Shown here: one piece after another, positions 9,083 to 19,041 of the stretch | How positions within the stretch are numbered: position 1 is the first letter of the stretch | How the letters are laid out: each line of letters starts with the position of its first letter | Assembly (NCBI RefSeq): GCF_009729205.1 | Contig: NZ_VTHB01000002.1 | Location: 496,001 to 560,000, forward strand | DNA length: 64,000 nt | Source: Mycobacteroides sp. CBMA 271 | GTDB taxonomy: Bacteria > Actinomycetota > Actinomycetes > Mycobacteriales > Mycobacteriaceae | Reading direction: 5' to 3' | Translations under genes and position numbers: made by a program | The notes under the pieces: generated by a model | Told to the model about the DNA's origin: nothing | Database searches by the model: none | The model's input: the letters and a program-made list of their open reading frames with translations, nothing else

Positions 9083-10606
9083 GTGCGGATCATGCACGTT
9101 CACTCAGTACGCACCCGCCGCAGCGCCGAGGACTTCCCCCGCGACCAACACCTCGCCTGGAAGATCGCGGAAGTCGCCGCCGACCCCGTCGCTGTTCCCG
9201 CCGATACCGAGGCGATGGTCATCAATCGGGTCATCGACAACGCCGCTGTCAGTGCGGCGTCTGTCATCCGTCGTCCCGTCACGGTCGCACGCCGTCAGGC
9301 GCAGGCGCATGCGGTTCCTTCCGGTGCGCGCGGCGCCAATGTCTTCGGTGTGAGTGGCGGATACTCGGCCGAGTGGGCCGCCTGGGCCAACGGGGTCGCG
9401 GTGCGCGAGCTGGACTTCCACGACACCTTCCTGGCCGCCGACTACTCGCATCCCGGGGACAACATTCCCCCGCTGGTGGCGGTCGCTCAGCAGCTCGGCA
9501 TCGGTGGCAACGACCTCATTCGCGGCCTGGCCACCGCCTACGAAACCCAGATCAACCTCACCCGTGGGATCTGCCTGCACGAACACAAGATTGACCACGT
9601 CGCACATCTGGGGCCGTCTGTGGCGGCAGGCCTGGGCACCATGCTGAAGCTCGATACCGAGACGATCTACCAAGCGATCGGCCAGGCACTCCACCTCACC
9701 ACCGCGACCCGGCAGTCACGCAAGGGACTCATCTCCAGTTGGAAGGCCTATGCCCCGGCCTGGGCAGGCAAGGTCGCCATCGAAGCCGTCGATCGCGCGA
9801 TGCGCGGCGAGGGTGCACCCTCGCCCATCTGGGAAGGCGAGGACGGCGTCATCGCGTGGCTGCTCGGCGGTCCCGAGAAGGTCTACGAGGTACCGCTGCC
9901 GGGACCGGGCGAGGAGAAGCGGGCGATCCTGGACAGCTACACCAAGGAGCATTCGGCCGAATACCAGAGCCAGGCCCCCATTGACTTAGCACGCAGGCTC
10001 CGTGACCGCATCGGCGATCTCGAGCAGATCGCCACGATCGTCCTGCACACCAGCCATCACACGCATGTGGTCATCGGCACCGGGTCGGGTGATCCGCAGA
10101 AGTTCGACCCCGACGCTTCACGCGAGACGTTGGACCACTCGGTGATGTACATCTTCGCGGTTGCGTTAGAAGACGGAACCTGGCATCACGAGCGGTCGTA
10201 CGCGCCTGAGCGCGCGCACCGTCCGGAAACCATCGAGCTGTGGAACAAGATCAGCACCGTCGAGGATCCTGAGTGGACCCGCCGCTACCACTCGACCAAT
10301 CCCGATGAGAAGGCGTTCGGCTGCAAGGCAGTGGTGACCCTCAAGAACGGTGAGGTCATCACCGACGAGCTGGCAATCGCCGACGCACACCCGCTGGGTG
10401 CGCGGCCCTTCGCGCGGGAGAACTACATCAACAAGTTCACGACGCTATCGGACGGCGTCATCGAGCCGCACGAGCAGAGCCGATTCCTTTCCGTGGCACA
10501 GGGATTGGTGGATCTGAAGGCGGGATCGCTCGGTGCACTCAACCCGCTCATCGACGCCGTGGTGCTGGACAAGGCGCCAACGACCCCGGGCGGGATTTTC
10601 GGATGA
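9083..10606 (+). CDS. prpD: 2-methylcitrate dehydratase
   Basis: 507 residues, very close to M. tuberculosis PrpD over its whole length ([69 protein letters not shown]). MmgE/PrpD family. It dehydrates 2-methylcitrate to 2-methyl-cis-aconitate in the methylcitrate cycle, which detoxifies propionyl-CoA. The GTG at 9083 aligns with the mycobacterial N-terminus; an ATG at 9092 is an alternative. Its stop overlaps the prpB start. Control by the divergent PrpR is likely. Confidence 0.93.
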   Translation: MRIMHVHSVRTRRSAEDFPRDQHLAWKIAEVAADPVAVPADTEAMVINRVIDNAAVSAASVIRRPVTVARRQAQAHAVPSGARGANVFGVSGGYSAEWAAWANGVAVRELDFHDTFLAADYSHPGDNIPPLVAVAQQLGIGGNDLIRGLATAYETQINLTRGICLHEHKIDHVAHLGPSVAAGLGTMLKLDTETIYQAIGQALHLTTATRQSRKGLISSWKAYAPAWAGKVAIEAVDRAMRGEGAPSPIWEGEDGVIAWLLGGPEKVYEVPLPGPGEEKRAILDSYTKEHSAEYQSQAPIDLARRLRDRIGDLEQIATIVLHTSHHTHVVIGTGSGDPQKFDPDASRETLDHSVMYIFAVALEDGTWHHERSYAPERAHRPETIELWNKISTVEDPEWTRRYHSTNPDEKAFGCKAVVTLKNGEVITDELAIADAHPLGARPFARENYINKFTTLSDGVIEPHEQSRFLSVAQGLVDLKAGSLGALNPLIDAVVLDKAPTTPGGIFG

Positions 10607-11523
10607 GCGCGCTGTTGGCTTCCACCACAGACGCGGCGGCAAAACGTGCCGCGTTTCGTACGGGCCTGGCCTCCGGTGAGCTGCTGCGCCTGCCTGGCGC
10701 CTTCTCTCCCTTGGTGGCCAAGCTGATTCAGGAAATCGGATTCGAGGGCGTGTACGTGTCCGGCGCGGTGCTCTCGGCCGACCTGGCGCTGCCCGACATC
10801 GGGTTGACGACGCTCACCGAGGTGTCGGCTCGTGGCCGGCAGATCGCCTCGATGACCGATCTGCCGACGCTGATCGACGCCGACACCGGTTTCGGTGAGC
10901 CGATGAGTGCCGCCCGCACGGTGACCGTACTCGAAGATTCCGGTCTGTCGGGCTGTCACTTCGAGGATCAGGTAAACCCGAAGCGATGCGGGCATCTTGA
11001 CGGCAAGGCCGTCGTGGAGACCTCGGAGATGGTTCGACGGCTGCGCGCAGCGGTGTCGGCCCGACGCGACCCCAATTTCGTGATCTGTGCACGCACCGAT
11101 GCCGCGGGCATCGAGGGGTTGCCCGCGGCGATCGAGCGCGCCAAGGCCTACGCCGACGCCGGTGCCGATCTCATCTTCACCGAGGCGCTGAGCACCATCG
11201 GCGAGTTCGAACAATTCCGGGCCGCGATCGACGTTCCGTTGCTGGCCAACATGACCGAGTTCGGCAAGTCCGAACTGGTGACGGCGGACCAGCTCCGTGA
11301 GGTCGGCTACAACGTCGTCATCTATCCCGTCACCACCCTGCGGCTCGCGATGTTCGCGGTGGAGCAGGGGCTACGTGAAATCGATTCGGCCGGAACGCAG
11401 TCGGGCCTGCTGGATCAGATGCAGCACCGCAGCCGGCTGTATGAGCTGCTCCGGTACGCCGAGTACAACCAGTTCGACACCGAGATCTTCAACTTCAGCC
11501 TCAATGGAGGAGGAGCCCGATGA
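10603..11523 (+). CDS. prpB: 2-methylisocitrate lyase
   Basis: 306 residues of the isocitrate lyase/PEP mutase superfamily. [10 protein letters not shown] (91-100) supplies metal-binding acidic residues, and PKRCGH (126-131) is the flexible catalytic loop with Cys129. The enzyme cleaves 2-methylisocitrate to pyruvate and succinate. M. tuberculosis lacks prpB and uses isocitrate lyase for this step, so its presence marks a fuller environmental pathway. It is ATGA-overlapped with both prpD and prpC. A GGAGGAG ribosome site for prpC lies inside its 3' end. Confidence 0.93.
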   Translation: MSALLASTTDAAAKRAAFRTGLASGELLRLPGAFSPLVAKLIQEIGFEGVYVSGAVLSADLALPDIGLTTLTEVSARGRQIASMTDLPTLIDADTGFGEPMSAARTVTVLEDSGLSGCHFEDQVNPKRCGHLDGKAVVETSEMVRRLRAAVSARRDPNFVICARTDAAGIEGLPAAIERAKAYADAGADLIFTEALSTIGEFEQFRAAIDVPLLANMTEFGKSELVTADQLREVGYNVVIYPVTTLRLAMFAVEQGLREIDSAGTQSGLLDQMQHRSRLYELLRYAEYNQFDTEIFNFSLNGGGAR

Positions 11524-12641
11524 CTACCGCAACACCAACCATTCACAAGGGTCTTGCCGGCGTCGTAGTAGACACCACCGCCATTTCCAAGGTGGTGCCT
11601 GAGACCAACTCGCTCACCTACCGGGGCTATCCGGTGCAAGACCTGGCCGCCCAGTGCAGCTTTGAGCAGGTCGCCTACCTGCTCTGGCACGGCGAGCTGC
11701 CCAGCGAGGGCGAGCTCGCCCTGTTCAACCAGCGAGAGCGTGCACAACGTCGTTTGGATCGCTCGTTGATGTCGCTGCTGGCCAAGCTGCCGGACACCTG
11801 CCATCCGATGGACGTGGTGCGCACCGCCATCAGCTTCTTGGGTGCCGAGGATCCGTCCGAGGATGACAGCACACCAGATGCCAACTACGCCAAATCACTT
11901 CGCATGTTCGCGGTGCTGCCGACGATTGTCGCCGCCGACATGCGCCGCCGGCGCGGACTAGACCCGATACAACCTCACAGCCATTTGGGCTACTCGGCGA
12001 ACTTCCTGCGGATGTGCTTCGGCGAGGTGCCGGATCCGGTGATCGTCAAGGCGTTCGAACAGTCGATGATCCTGTACGCCGAGCACAGTTTCAACGCCTC
12101 CACGTTCGCCGCCCGGGTGGTGACCTCGACGCAGTCGGACATCTACAGTGCGGTCACCGCGGCGATCGGCGCACTCAAGGGTTCGCTGCATGGCGGCGCC
12201 AACGAGGCCGTCATGCACGACATGATCGAAATCGGCGATGCTGCCAAGGCCGCGGAATGGCTGCAGGGCAAGCGCTCCCGCAAGGAGAAGATCATGGGCT
12301 TCGGCCACCGTGTCTACAAGAATGGTGACTCCCGGGTGCCGACGATGCGCGCCGCGCTCGGCGACATCGCGCGGGTGCGCGATGGGCGAACCTGGCTTGA
12401 GATCTACAAGGTCCTCGAGAACGAGATGAATGCCGCCACCGGTATCAAGCCCAATCTTGACTTCCCAACCGGACCTGCCTACTACCTGATGGGCTTCGAC
12501 ATCCCCAGTTTCACACCGATTTTCGTGATGAGCCGCATCACGGGGTGGACAGCCCACATCATGGAGCAAGCCGCGGCGAACGCACTCATCCGGCCGCTGA
12601 GCGAGTACTCCGGTAAGCCACAGCGGTCGCTGGCGTCCTAA
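11520..12641 (+). CDS. prpC: 2-methylcitrate synthase
   Basis: 373 residues, citrate synthase fold. The catalytic motifs are GSLHGGANEAV, FGHRVYKNGDSRV and PNLDFPTGPAYYLMGF, with the conserved His residues and Asp of type II citrate/methylcitrate synthases. It condenses propionyl-CoA with oxaloacetate. As the last gene of the prpDBC operon it starts on an ATGA overlap after GGAGGAG. It converges on a mycobacterial unknown gene, with the two stop codons overlapping. Confidence 0.93.
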   Translation: MTTATPTIHKGLAGVVVDTTAISKVVPETNSLTYRGYPVQDLAAQCSFEQVAYLLWHGELPSEGELALFNQRERAQRRLDRSLMSLLAKLPDTCHPMDVVRTAISFLGAEDPSEDDSTPDANYAKSLRMFAVLPTIVAADMRRRRGLDPIQPHSHLGYSANFLRMCFGEVPDPVIVKAFEQSMILYAEHSFNASTFAARVVTSTQSDIYSAVTAAIGALKGSLHGGANEAVMHDMIEIGDAAKAAEWLQGKRSRKEKIMGFGHRVYKNGDSRVPTMRAALGDIARVRDGRTWLEIYKVLENEMNAATGIKPNLDFPTGPAYYLMGFDIPSFTPIFVMSRITGWTAHIMEQAAANALIRPLSEYSGKPQRSLAS

Positions 12642-13132
12642 TTCTCGACGATCACCGAGGCACTTTCCCAGTAGCCACCCTGCCCAGGGACCGCCAGGAC
12701 CCCGATGACACGATCGCGTGGCGGTCTATCTGGACAGTGCTCGGTGACTCGCACATCGAATCGATATGCAGGCAACGGCAACTGATGGATGATCGTGGTG
12801 GGCTGTACTCCCCGGTCCTTCATGGACATCAGCCGCAGGGTGCAGCCAGGTGCCGGCATCGCCGCCGCTATCCGCTTGTCCAGCTCGACGTTCTCGGCGG
12901 TTGGCTCAGTGATATCCCGAGCGTGTTTGATGAGGCCAAGCCTGTTGGCATCACGGCTGTTTAGCCCCGCCACGACGCGCTGCGCGGCGAGCCGCTGCTG
13001 GTCCGCCGGATACTCGGCTTGCCCAGGGTGGTGACTAGCTTCGAGCGCGGTGCCATAGACGCATGCGGTCACGACTACTTCCACGAGCACTATCACCAGA
13101 GCCAGGAGTGCCCACTTCCACACCTTTCCCAT
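12638..13132 (-). CDS. Membrane-anchored protein of unknown function (tandem paralogue 2)
   Basis: 164 residues. Residues 7-28 form one hydrophobic helix with the short N-terminus inside, so the bulk is predicted to be outside the membrane. The C-terminal half contains PAPGCTL and TEHCPDRPPRDRVIGVLAV, then GGYWESASVIVEN; the two cysteines could form a disulfide. These segments recur in the adjacent upstream gene, so the pair arose by tandem duplication. No known family was recognised. The start codon directly abuts the stop of the paralogue. Confidence 0.75.
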   Translation of the reverse strand: MGKVWKWALLALVIVLVEVVVTACVYGTALEASHHPGQAEYPADQQRLAAQRVVAGLNSRDANRLGLIKHARDITEPTAENVELDKRIAAAMPAPGCTLRLMSMKDRGVQPTTIIHQLPLPAYRFDVRVTEHCPDRPPRDRVIGVLAVPGQGGYWESASVIVEN

Positions 13133-13684
13133 CTACAGCTCGATCACGAATGCTGACGGGGTCCAGTACCCGCCTTCGGTGGGCCTGGCAATCACCCCGA
13201 TGGTGCGCGGCAACGGCGGCTTGTCCGGGCAGTGTTCGGTGAGCAGCATGTCGAACCGGTGGGTCCGCGAGATGCCCCACGGAAATGTCTTGCCACCCTG
13301 CTCACCGAGGTCGGCGACCGCATCGAACGTGTATTGGCATCCGGGAAGCGGCATCGCAGCCTGAATGAGCCTGTCCAGTTGGGCATTCGCTGCTGCTTCC
13401 CTCGGGTCCCCACGGCTCACCCGGGCCGTCGAAAAAACCATCGCCGGGGCATGGGTGTTCAAATCGGCGACCAATTCCCGAGCCTGCAGCTCCTGCCGTT
13501 CGGCCGTGTACTCCTTCAACTGGCCTTGCGCGAGATCCTCGGCTTTCACCCATCGGATCGTCAGCACCACGGGGGCAATCAATGCAGCCGCCACTACGAC
13601 GGCGATCAGTCCATGTCGTATCCATTTCCGCGGTCCGCTGATAATCGGGCCGGCGGATTCGGCCACCTGTTCGTCATCCACCAT
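13133..13684 (-). CDS. Membrane-anchored protein of unknown function (tandem paralogue 1)
   Basis: 183 residues with an N-terminal cytoplasmic tail, a hydrophobic helix at about 25-46 and an extracytoplasmic domain. The shared signature with its downstream neighbour is PLPGCQYTF, then TEHCPDKPPLPRTIGV and GGYWTPSAFVIEL. Pairwise similarity is clear only over the C-terminal half. The function is unknown. The two genes abut and are probably one transcript together with the gene upstream at 14515. Confidence 0.75.
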   Translation of the reverse strand: MVDDEQVAESAGPIISGPRKWIRHGLIAVVVAAALIAPVVLTIRWVKAEDLAQGQLKEYTAERQELQARELVADLNTHAPAMVFSTARVSRGDPREAAANAQLDRLIQAAMPLPGCQYTFDAVADLGEQGGKTFPWGISRTHRFDMLLTEHCPDKPPLPRTIGVIARPTEGGYWTPSAFVIEL

Positions 13685-13705
13685 GACGTCCCCCTCTGTG
13701 CGCCT

Positions 13706-14515
13706 TCAGTCACAGAGTAGACGCACAAACAGCTCCTCCGGTGGCGCTGCGGACCTGTCGATGGTCTCGAACGCGGTGTAGAAGCCGCAATGCTCGGTGC
13801 GGCTGACCTGCAAGGCTTCCCCGGCGACAATCCCGCCGCCACACTCGCAACCTTCTGTCGACAGCCGCGGATCGCAGAGATCCACGACAACGCGATCGCC
13901 CACGACAGGCAGCGTCGATCCGAACACCTCGGGTGGCCCGGTGAGGTGGATGGTTCGGGCCGCACAGTCCCGCTTCTCCCGCAGAGCCAGCACCTCAGCC
14001 TCGGAGGGTTCCATAACCGACCTGACCCGCAGCCCCACAACGGCTCCCGAGATCGTTCGGCGTCCAATTTCACCCGTCGGCGGCCTCTCGGGCCATCGTG
14101 TCGCAAGCTCCACGGGTCTGTACTGAAACGATGACGGCCGGTGCCGCATGCAACCGGACTCATCCAGGTAAGTGATGCCGGATACGTCGTACAGCTCCTC
14201 GACGACTCCCGACAGGCGCGGCCAACTTTGATCCTCATGCCATGTGGCCCAAAGGATTACCAGAGCCTCAGCAGGATCACCGAGGTCTGGATCCCACGCC
14301 GCGCAGCCGTAAGGAAACCTGACAATCTCGCGATCCGCCTCCCAATCGACAGCGGACGCCGTTGCTAACAGATAGCCATCCCCCGCAGGGTGCGCAGAGA
14401 CCTGCCATTCGACGGACTGACCCAGCTCGGGAGTCCGGCCGCAGCACTGATACTCCCAATGTGTAATACCAAGATATACAAGAGATTCATTCCGAGTGGG
14501 AATCTTGTTGAGCAC
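13706..14515 (-). CDS. Conserved hypothetical protein (possibly DUF6578-like)
   Basis: 269 residues from a GTG at 14515. The N-terminus has a WEYQCCGRTPELGQSVEW segment, a Cys-Cys-Gly pattern seen in actinobacterial unknowns of the DUF6578 type as recalled. There are further cysteines near the C-terminus (CECGGG and EHCGFYTAFE). No signal peptide or membrane helix is visible. It ends 21 bases before the paralogue pair, so it probably shares its transcript. The start is uncertain because no ribosome site stands out. Confidence 0.6.
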   Translation of the reverse strand: MLNKIPTRNESLVYLGITHWEYQCCGRTPELGQSVEWQVSAHPAGDGYLLATASAVDWEADREIVRFPYGCAAWDPDLGDPAEALVILWATWHEDQSWPRLSGVVEELYDVSGITYLDESGCMRHRPSSFQYRPVELATRWPERPPTGEIGRRTISGAVVGLRVRSVMEPSEAEVLALREKRDCAARTIHLTGPPEVFGSTLPVVGDRVVVDLCDPRLSTEGCECGGGIVAGEALQVSRTEHCGFYTAFETIDRSAAPPEELFVRLLCD

Positions 14516-14614
14516 TCACAGCACCGGGTGTTAGACGGACGGAGCACGAACGCTCCGGACCCGGTGTACCTCCAAGGAGGTTAGCCAGCGTCACCGCTGG
14601 ACGTCAATACCCCC

Positions 14615-15145
14615 TCATTCGGGCCGCGATAACAGTCCGCCCACCCACCAGTCCCTTGGCTCGCCCGCTTGGTAGGCCCGCCGCCGCAGCAGCCCCTCCA
14701 CCTGGAACCCGAGGGCCTCCGCGACGGCGCGTGAACCGGTGTTTCCGACGACAGCCCACCAATCGATCCGGTGGATGTCCAGCTCATCAAATCCCCACTG
14801 GCACAACCTTCGAGCCGCCTCAACTGTGAGCCCCTGACGGCGGTACTTGGGGGCCGCCCAATAGCCAAGATCCACTACCCCGCGCTCCAGACACTTGAGC
14901 ACGCAGGTGCCCACAAGTTCGCCGGTGGCCGCCAGATAGAAGCCCAACCCGTATTGCACCCCATTCGCCCATCCGGCAGTCGACGCTGCAACGAACCGCC
15001 GTGCATCTTCGGCCGTGTAAGGCGAGGGCACTGGAACGTACCGCGCGATCAGCGGGTCGTTACAGGCCTCCGCCAATGAGGCTTCATCAGCAGGCGTCAC
15101 ACAGCGCAACAGCAGCCGCTCCGTGTGCAAGGTAGCGGGCTCCAT
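14615..15145 (-). CDS. GNAT-family N-acetyltransferase, RimJ/RimL type
   Basis: 176 residues. LHTERLLLR at the N-terminus and the acetyl-CoA-binding stretch YWAAPKYRRQGLTVEAARRL (around 94-113) are typical of RimJ/RimL-like acetyltransferases, followed by WWAVVGNTGSRAVAEALGF. The acceptor is unknown and may be a protein N-terminus or a small amine. The gene stands alone between an unknown gene and the MTHFR gene. Confidence 0.85.
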   Translation of the reverse strand: MEPATLHTERLLLRCVTPADEASLAEACNDPLIARYVPVPSPYTAEDARRFVAASTAGWANGVQYGLGFYLAATGELVGTCVLKCLERGVVDLGYWAAPKYRRQGLTVEAARRLCQWGFDELDIHRIDWWAVVGNTGSRAVAEALGFQVEGLLRRRAYQAGEPRDWWVGGLLSRPE

Positions 15146-15291
15146 GGCGTCAGTCTCAACGGCAGAGTCCCGTCAGTCAAAGGATTTCGGAGCACACAAA
15201 CAAGTGCCCGCCTATGAGCGGCATTCGATCCAATGCTGTGTTGTCGCTCGTAGCCGGGCACATGTCATGTTGGTCCGCCGCCGGACTTCGG

Positions 15292-16188
15292 TCAGGACAT
15301 CTGGTCCGGCGCCCAGTAGCCGAGCATCTCGGCGAAGGTTTCAAACGCCGGCCTGGCAAGACCGTACGGCGCTTCGAAGTGCAGACTCAATGGGAATCCG
15401 AGCTCCGCCACGCCATCGATGACGCGTTTGTAGAGATCGACAAGTCGGCGCCGCCTGACATCGGGTTCACAGCCGGCGAGTGACCGGACGAAGGCCTGCT
15501 CCTGCGCGACGGCCTCGTTTCCAGGGTCCTGAATAAGCCAATTGATGAGGCTCACTTTGGATTCCATCTTGGCAACAAACCCAAAAGACAACAAGATCTC
15601 GGGCCGATGATCACTGGTGCGGGCGAACTCACGCAGAAAACCAACTACCGCATCGGAATACAGCAGCTGGGTCATGCCGAAGGTGGCACCCTTGTCGCAT
15701 TTGAAGGAGAACCTGCCCTGTTCCCCCGCCCGCGTGGGGATCAGAATCGCACCCCTGTTCACCACAAGGTCATCGAACTTGGACAGCGCATCGGTCGGCG
15801 GGATTCCCTCCCCATCACCATCGTTCATGGTGCGGGGCACACCCACGAAGATCACGCCGTCGAACCCGGCACTGCCGAGACCCGTCAGGCGATTCCGCAG
15901 CGACGTCTCATCCGAGAAGGAGGTGACCTGCGTGCACAACCCGCGCATACCGGGAATCTCAGACTGAACGATCGACCAGTAGTCGACAACATCCAGTTTG
16001 GGCTTCATTTCCAGCGGCCGGTCACCGTCTTCCACGATCATCGACGGAATCATGACGTGGCGGATGCGTCCTTCGATGCCGGTCTCGGCCGAGAACTGCA
16101 CCAGCTTCCGCAGTTCCTCCGACCCGCGGTCGAGTCCGCCCTCGACGTTGGGTGGCACCAACTCCAGCGCAATGGTCTTCAAGGGCAC
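15292..16188 (-). CDS. Non-canonical (mycobacterial) methylenetetrahydrofolate reductase
   Basis: 298 residues with a TIM-barrel composition, starting at a GTG (16188) with GGAGGT 8 bases upstream. The N-terminus KTIALELVPPNVEGG gives the Glu expected in folate-binding MTHFRs, but the FAD-binding signature of classical MetF is not evident. This matches recalled mycobacterial flavin-independent enzymes (Rv2172c/MSMEG_6649 type). It would make 5-methyl-THF, the methyl donor for MetE, whose gene lies just upstream on the same strand behind a terminator hairpin. Assignment rests on length, context and remembered family features. Confidence 0.7.
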   Translation of the reverse strand: MPLKTIALELVPPNVEGGLDRGSEELRKLVQFSAETGIEGRIRHVMIPSMIVEDGDRPLEMKPKLDVVDYWSIVQSEIPGMRGLCTQVTSFSDETSLRNRLTGLGSAGFDGVIFVGVPRTMNDGDGEGIPPTDALSKFDDLVVNRGAILIPTRAGEQGRFSFKCDKGATFGMTQLLYSDAVVGFLREFARTSDHRPEILLSFGFVAKMESKVSLINWLIQDPGNEAVAQEQAFVRSLAGCEPDVRRRRLVDLYKRVIDGVAELGFPLSLHFEAPYGLARPAFETFAEMLGYWAPDQMS

Positions 16189-16273
16189 GAGGTACCTCCA
16201 GAACTTTCCTGACCAAGATCGGTCAACCAGACGATCGTAGCGGCGGCATCATCTGCCGAGGACCGCTGACGCT

Positions 16274-16308
16274 GGGGTGTGGAACGGGCTTCGATCGTTC
16301 CACACCCC
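16274..16308 (-). terminator. Terminator hairpin downstream of metE
   Basis: A perfect 13-bp stem (GGGGTGTGGAACG at 16274-16286 with its complement at 16296-16308) and a 9-base loop lie 15 bases beyond the metE stop. No U-tract is present. It separates metE from the MTHFR gene. Confidence 0.85.
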
Positions 16309-16322
16309 GGCGAGACAAGGGT

Positions 16323-18593
16323 TTACGCCCCGGCGCGAACCTCGGCGGCCGCGACCACCAGGTTTCTCAGCGAGGCGGTCACCTCATCAACCTTCCGGGT
16401 CTTCAGACCGCAGTCCGGGTTGACCCAAAGACGCTGAGCCGGAACGGCCTTCAACGCCTCGCGGAGCGAGTCCGCCATTTCCTCACTGGACGGAACCCGC
16501 GGCGAATGGATGTCGTACACACCCGGCCCCACACTATTGGAAAACCCGATCGCGTTGAGGTCGCCGAGCACCTCCATATGCGAGCGCGCCGCCTCAATCG
16601 ACGTGACGTCGGCATCCAGATCCGCGATGGCGCCGATCACCTCGCCGAACTCCGAGTAGCACAGATGCGTGTGGATCTGTGTCGCATCGGACACGCCCGA
16701 GGTCGACAAACGGAAGGCCCCGACAGCCCAGTCCAGGTACGCCCGCTTGTCGGCATCGCGCAGCGGTAGCAGTTCGCGCAGCGCGGGCTCGTCCACCTGG
16801 ATGATGGCGATCCCGGCGTTCTGCAGGTCGACCGTCTCGTCCCGGATAGCCAGAGCGATCTGATTTGCAGTGTCCCCCAACGGCTGATCATCGCGTACGA
16901 ACGACCACGCGAGGATGGTCACCGGCCCGGTCAGCATGCCCTTGACATGCTTCGCGGTCAGCGACTGGGCATAGGTGGCCCACTCAACGGTCATCGGGTT
17001 CTGCCGTGCCACATCGCCGTACAGAATCGGCGGACGCACGCAGCGGCTGCCGTAGGACTGCACCCAACCATTCTGGGTGGCAAAGAAGCCGTCCAGCTGC
17101 TCGGCGAAGTACTGCACCATATCGTTGCGCTCTGGCTCGCCATGCACCAGCACGTCCAGGCCCAGGTCCTCTTGCAGTGCAATGACATCGGCCACCTCGG
17201 CACGCATCCGCCGCAAGTATTCTGCGTCGTCGATCTCCCCCTTGGTGAGGGCCTGACGCGCCTTACGGATCTCGACGGTCTGCGGGAAGGACCCGATGGT
17301 GGTCGTCGGCAGTTCAGGCAGCTTCAGCCGTTCATCCTGGCTGCGGCGACGCTCCGCCGCATCGCCACGCGAAACACCAGCGGCCAGAATCGAATCCAGA
17401 CGATCCCGGATCTGGCCGTTGTTCAGACGCGGGTCCGCCTTACGTGATTCGACGGCCGCGTTGGAGGCCGCAATCTGTTCAGCAACTGCGCCACGACCTT
17501 CGTTCAGTGCCCGCGACAAGATGACGACTTCCTGGACCTTCTCATCGGCGAAGGCCAACCAACTCCGCAGCCGATCATCGAGCTCGGTCTCGGGCTCCAG
17601 CGAGTACGGCACGTGCAGCGTGGAGCAGGACGTAGCGACAGCCACCGACTTCGCGCTTCCCCGCAGCGTGGCAAGCGTATTCAACGCCGACTCCAGGTTG
17701 GTGCGCCAAATGTTCCGCCCGTCGACAACGCCTGCCACCAGGGTCTTTCCGGCAAGTTCCGGTACCGACGCCACGCCTGACGCCGATCCGTAGATCAGGT
17801 CAACACCGATCGCCTCAACCGGAGTGCGCGCCAACGCAGGTAGGGCCGCACCGAGGTCGCCGAAGTAGGTGGCAACGAAGATGGCCGGTCGGTCGGCAAC
17901 CGTACCGAGGCGGCCGTACACCCGCTCGGCAAGCTCCGGGCCATTCGGCAGGATGTCGGTGACGAGCACCGGCTCGTCGATCTGGACCCAGGTAACGCCG
18001 GCCTCGGCAAGCTGCACCAGTAGTTGCTCGTAGAGCGCGGCCACTTCGTCAATGCGCTCGATAGGCGCATTCGCACCGTCGACCGACTTACTCAGCGCCA
18101 GGAAGGTGATCGGCCCGACGACTACCGGACGCGCGGGAATGTTCAGCGCCTGAGCCTCTTTCAGCTCACCGAACAGCTTTGCCGGATTGAGCTCAAACTT
18201 GGTGTCCGGCCCGATCTCCGGCACCAGGTAGTGGTAGTTAGTGTCGAACCACTTGGTCATTTCCAGCGGCGTGACATCGGCATTGCCGCGCGCGGCGGCG
18301 AAATAGCGATCGAGGTCGTCGGCGATGCCGGCAACACGCGGCGGCAGCGCGCCCAGCATCACCGCGGTGTCGAGTACCTGGTCGTAGTAGGAAAAGGTGT
18401 TCACCGGAACGGAATCCAGCCCGGCGGTGGCCAACGCGGTCCAGTTGTCGCGGCGCAATCCGGCGGCGACGGTCTCCAGCTCGGTACGGGTGGTGCGGCC
18501 AGCCCAGAAACTCTCGGTGGCCCTCTTGAGCTCACGCCGCGGCCCAATGCGCGCGGAACCGAGGGTGGTGACGGTAAATGGTTGTGCAGTCAT
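16323..18593 (-). CDS. metE: Cobalamin-independent methionine synthase
   Basis: 756 residues from the ATG at 18593 (AAGGAC about 6 bases upstream); upstream in-frame codons lie inside the riboswitch leader. Two MetE barrels are present. The C-terminal one carries the zinc ligands His and Cys in THLCYSEFG and Cys in VNPDCGL. It transfers the methyl group of 5-methyltetrahydropteroyl-triglutamate to homocysteine. The leader carries a cobalamin riboswitch, so expression should fall when B12 is available and a B12-dependent MetH can take over. A GC-rich terminator follows, then the MTHFR gene. Confidence 0.95.
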   Translation of the reverse strand: MTAQPFTVTTLGSARIGPRRELKRATESFWAGRTTRTELETVAAGLRRDNWTALATAGLDSVPVNTFSYYDQVLDTAVMLGALPPRVAGIADDLDRYFAAARGNADVTPLEMTKWFDTNYHYLVPEIGPDTKFELNPAKLFGELKEAQALNIPARPVVVGPITFLALSKSVDGANAPIERIDEVAALYEQLLVQLAEAGVTWVQIDEPVLVTDILPNGPELAERVYGRLGTVADRPAIFVATYFGDLGAALPALARTPVEAIGVDLIYGSASGVASVPELAGKTLVAGVVDGRNIWRTNLESALNTLATLRGSAKSVAVATSCSTLHVPYSLEPETELDDRLRSWLAFADEKVQEVVILSRALNEGRGAVAEQIAASNAAVESRKADPRLNNGQIRDRLDSILAAGVSRGDAAERRRSQDERLKLPELPTTTIGSFPQTVEIRKARQALTKGEIDDAEYLRRMRAEVADVIALQEDLGLDVLVHGEPERNDMVQYFAEQLDGFFATQNGWVQSYGSRCVRPPILYGDVARQNPMTVEWATYAQSLTAKHVKGMLTGPVTILAWSFVRDDQPLGDTANQIALAIRDETVDLQNAGIAIIQVDEPALRELLPLRDADKRAYLDWAVGAFRLSTSGVSDATQIHTHLCYSEFGEVIGAIADLDADVTSIEAARSHMEVLGDLNAIGFSNSVGPGVYDIHSPRVPSSEEMADSLREALKAVPAQRLWVNPDCGLKTRKVDEVTASLRNLVVAAAEVRAGA

Positions 18594-18723
18594 GAGCAGT
18601 CCTTCATCCACAGCGGGGTGGGCCACCGCCAGGGGACGAAGAACCGAGCACGGCACCACCGATACGCATATCTGTTCGGTGAAACCGATTCGGCCATACG
18701 CCCATTCCGCGAGGCGATGATCC

Positions 18724-18744
18724 GTCGGGTGCGGCGCACCCGAC
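18724..18744 (-). terminator. Hairpin directly 3' of the cobalamin aptamer (expression platform candidate)
   Basis: GTCGGGTGC at 18724-18732 pairs perfectly with GCACCCGAC at 18736-18744 across a 3-base loop. It begins about 6 bases past the aptamer's closing stem and 130 bases before metE. A 9-bp stem here could serve as a B12-dependent terminator or pause site. No U-run is visible. Confidence 0.6.
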
Positions 18745-18935
18745 ACAACTGGCAGGTCTTCGGACTTACAGGCGTTACCCGGGCTCAGGTTTTCCTACGG
18801 GCCGTCGCTTCCCAGGTCAGTGGTGCTCAACCCAGTGCATAAGACGGCGATCGTTCCTGCATACCGCTGCGGGACAGTCCCGGATTCTCACCGGGTTCCC
18901 TCTCATGACGGATCCCGCGGGACCTGTCATTCGAT
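18745..18935 (-). promoter_or_regulatory. Cobalamin (adenosylcobalamin) riboswitch
   Basis: Read on the minus strand, the leader contains the conserved core GGGAACCCGGTGAGAATCCG, then GGGACTGTCCCGCAGCGGTA, and near its end the 3' element AAGTCCGAAGACCTGCC. CAGGTC (complement of 18921-18926) pairs with GACCTG (complement of 18753-18758) to close the aptamer. This is the usual B12 element, and its place in front of metE matches the known mycobacterial arrangement. Borders are approximate. Confidence 0.93.
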
Positions 18936-19041
18936 GCCAGCAGTGACCCCGGACGAACCCGAGCCACTCCTAGCAGACCAGCTGCATCTTCATCATATGC
19001 GCGCTACCCAATCCAATTATTAGCGACTATTCTCTATTATT

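Noticed and set aside
15146-15291. A hidden small gene between the acetyltransferase and MTHFR genes
   Set aside because: No frame longer than a few dozen codons with a ribosome site or motif was found; the region is treated as spacer.
18594-18746. N-terminal extension of MetE to 18746
   Set aside because: The extension runs into the riboswitch and its hairpin, and known MetE proteins start near MTAQPF at 18593, which has a ribosome site.
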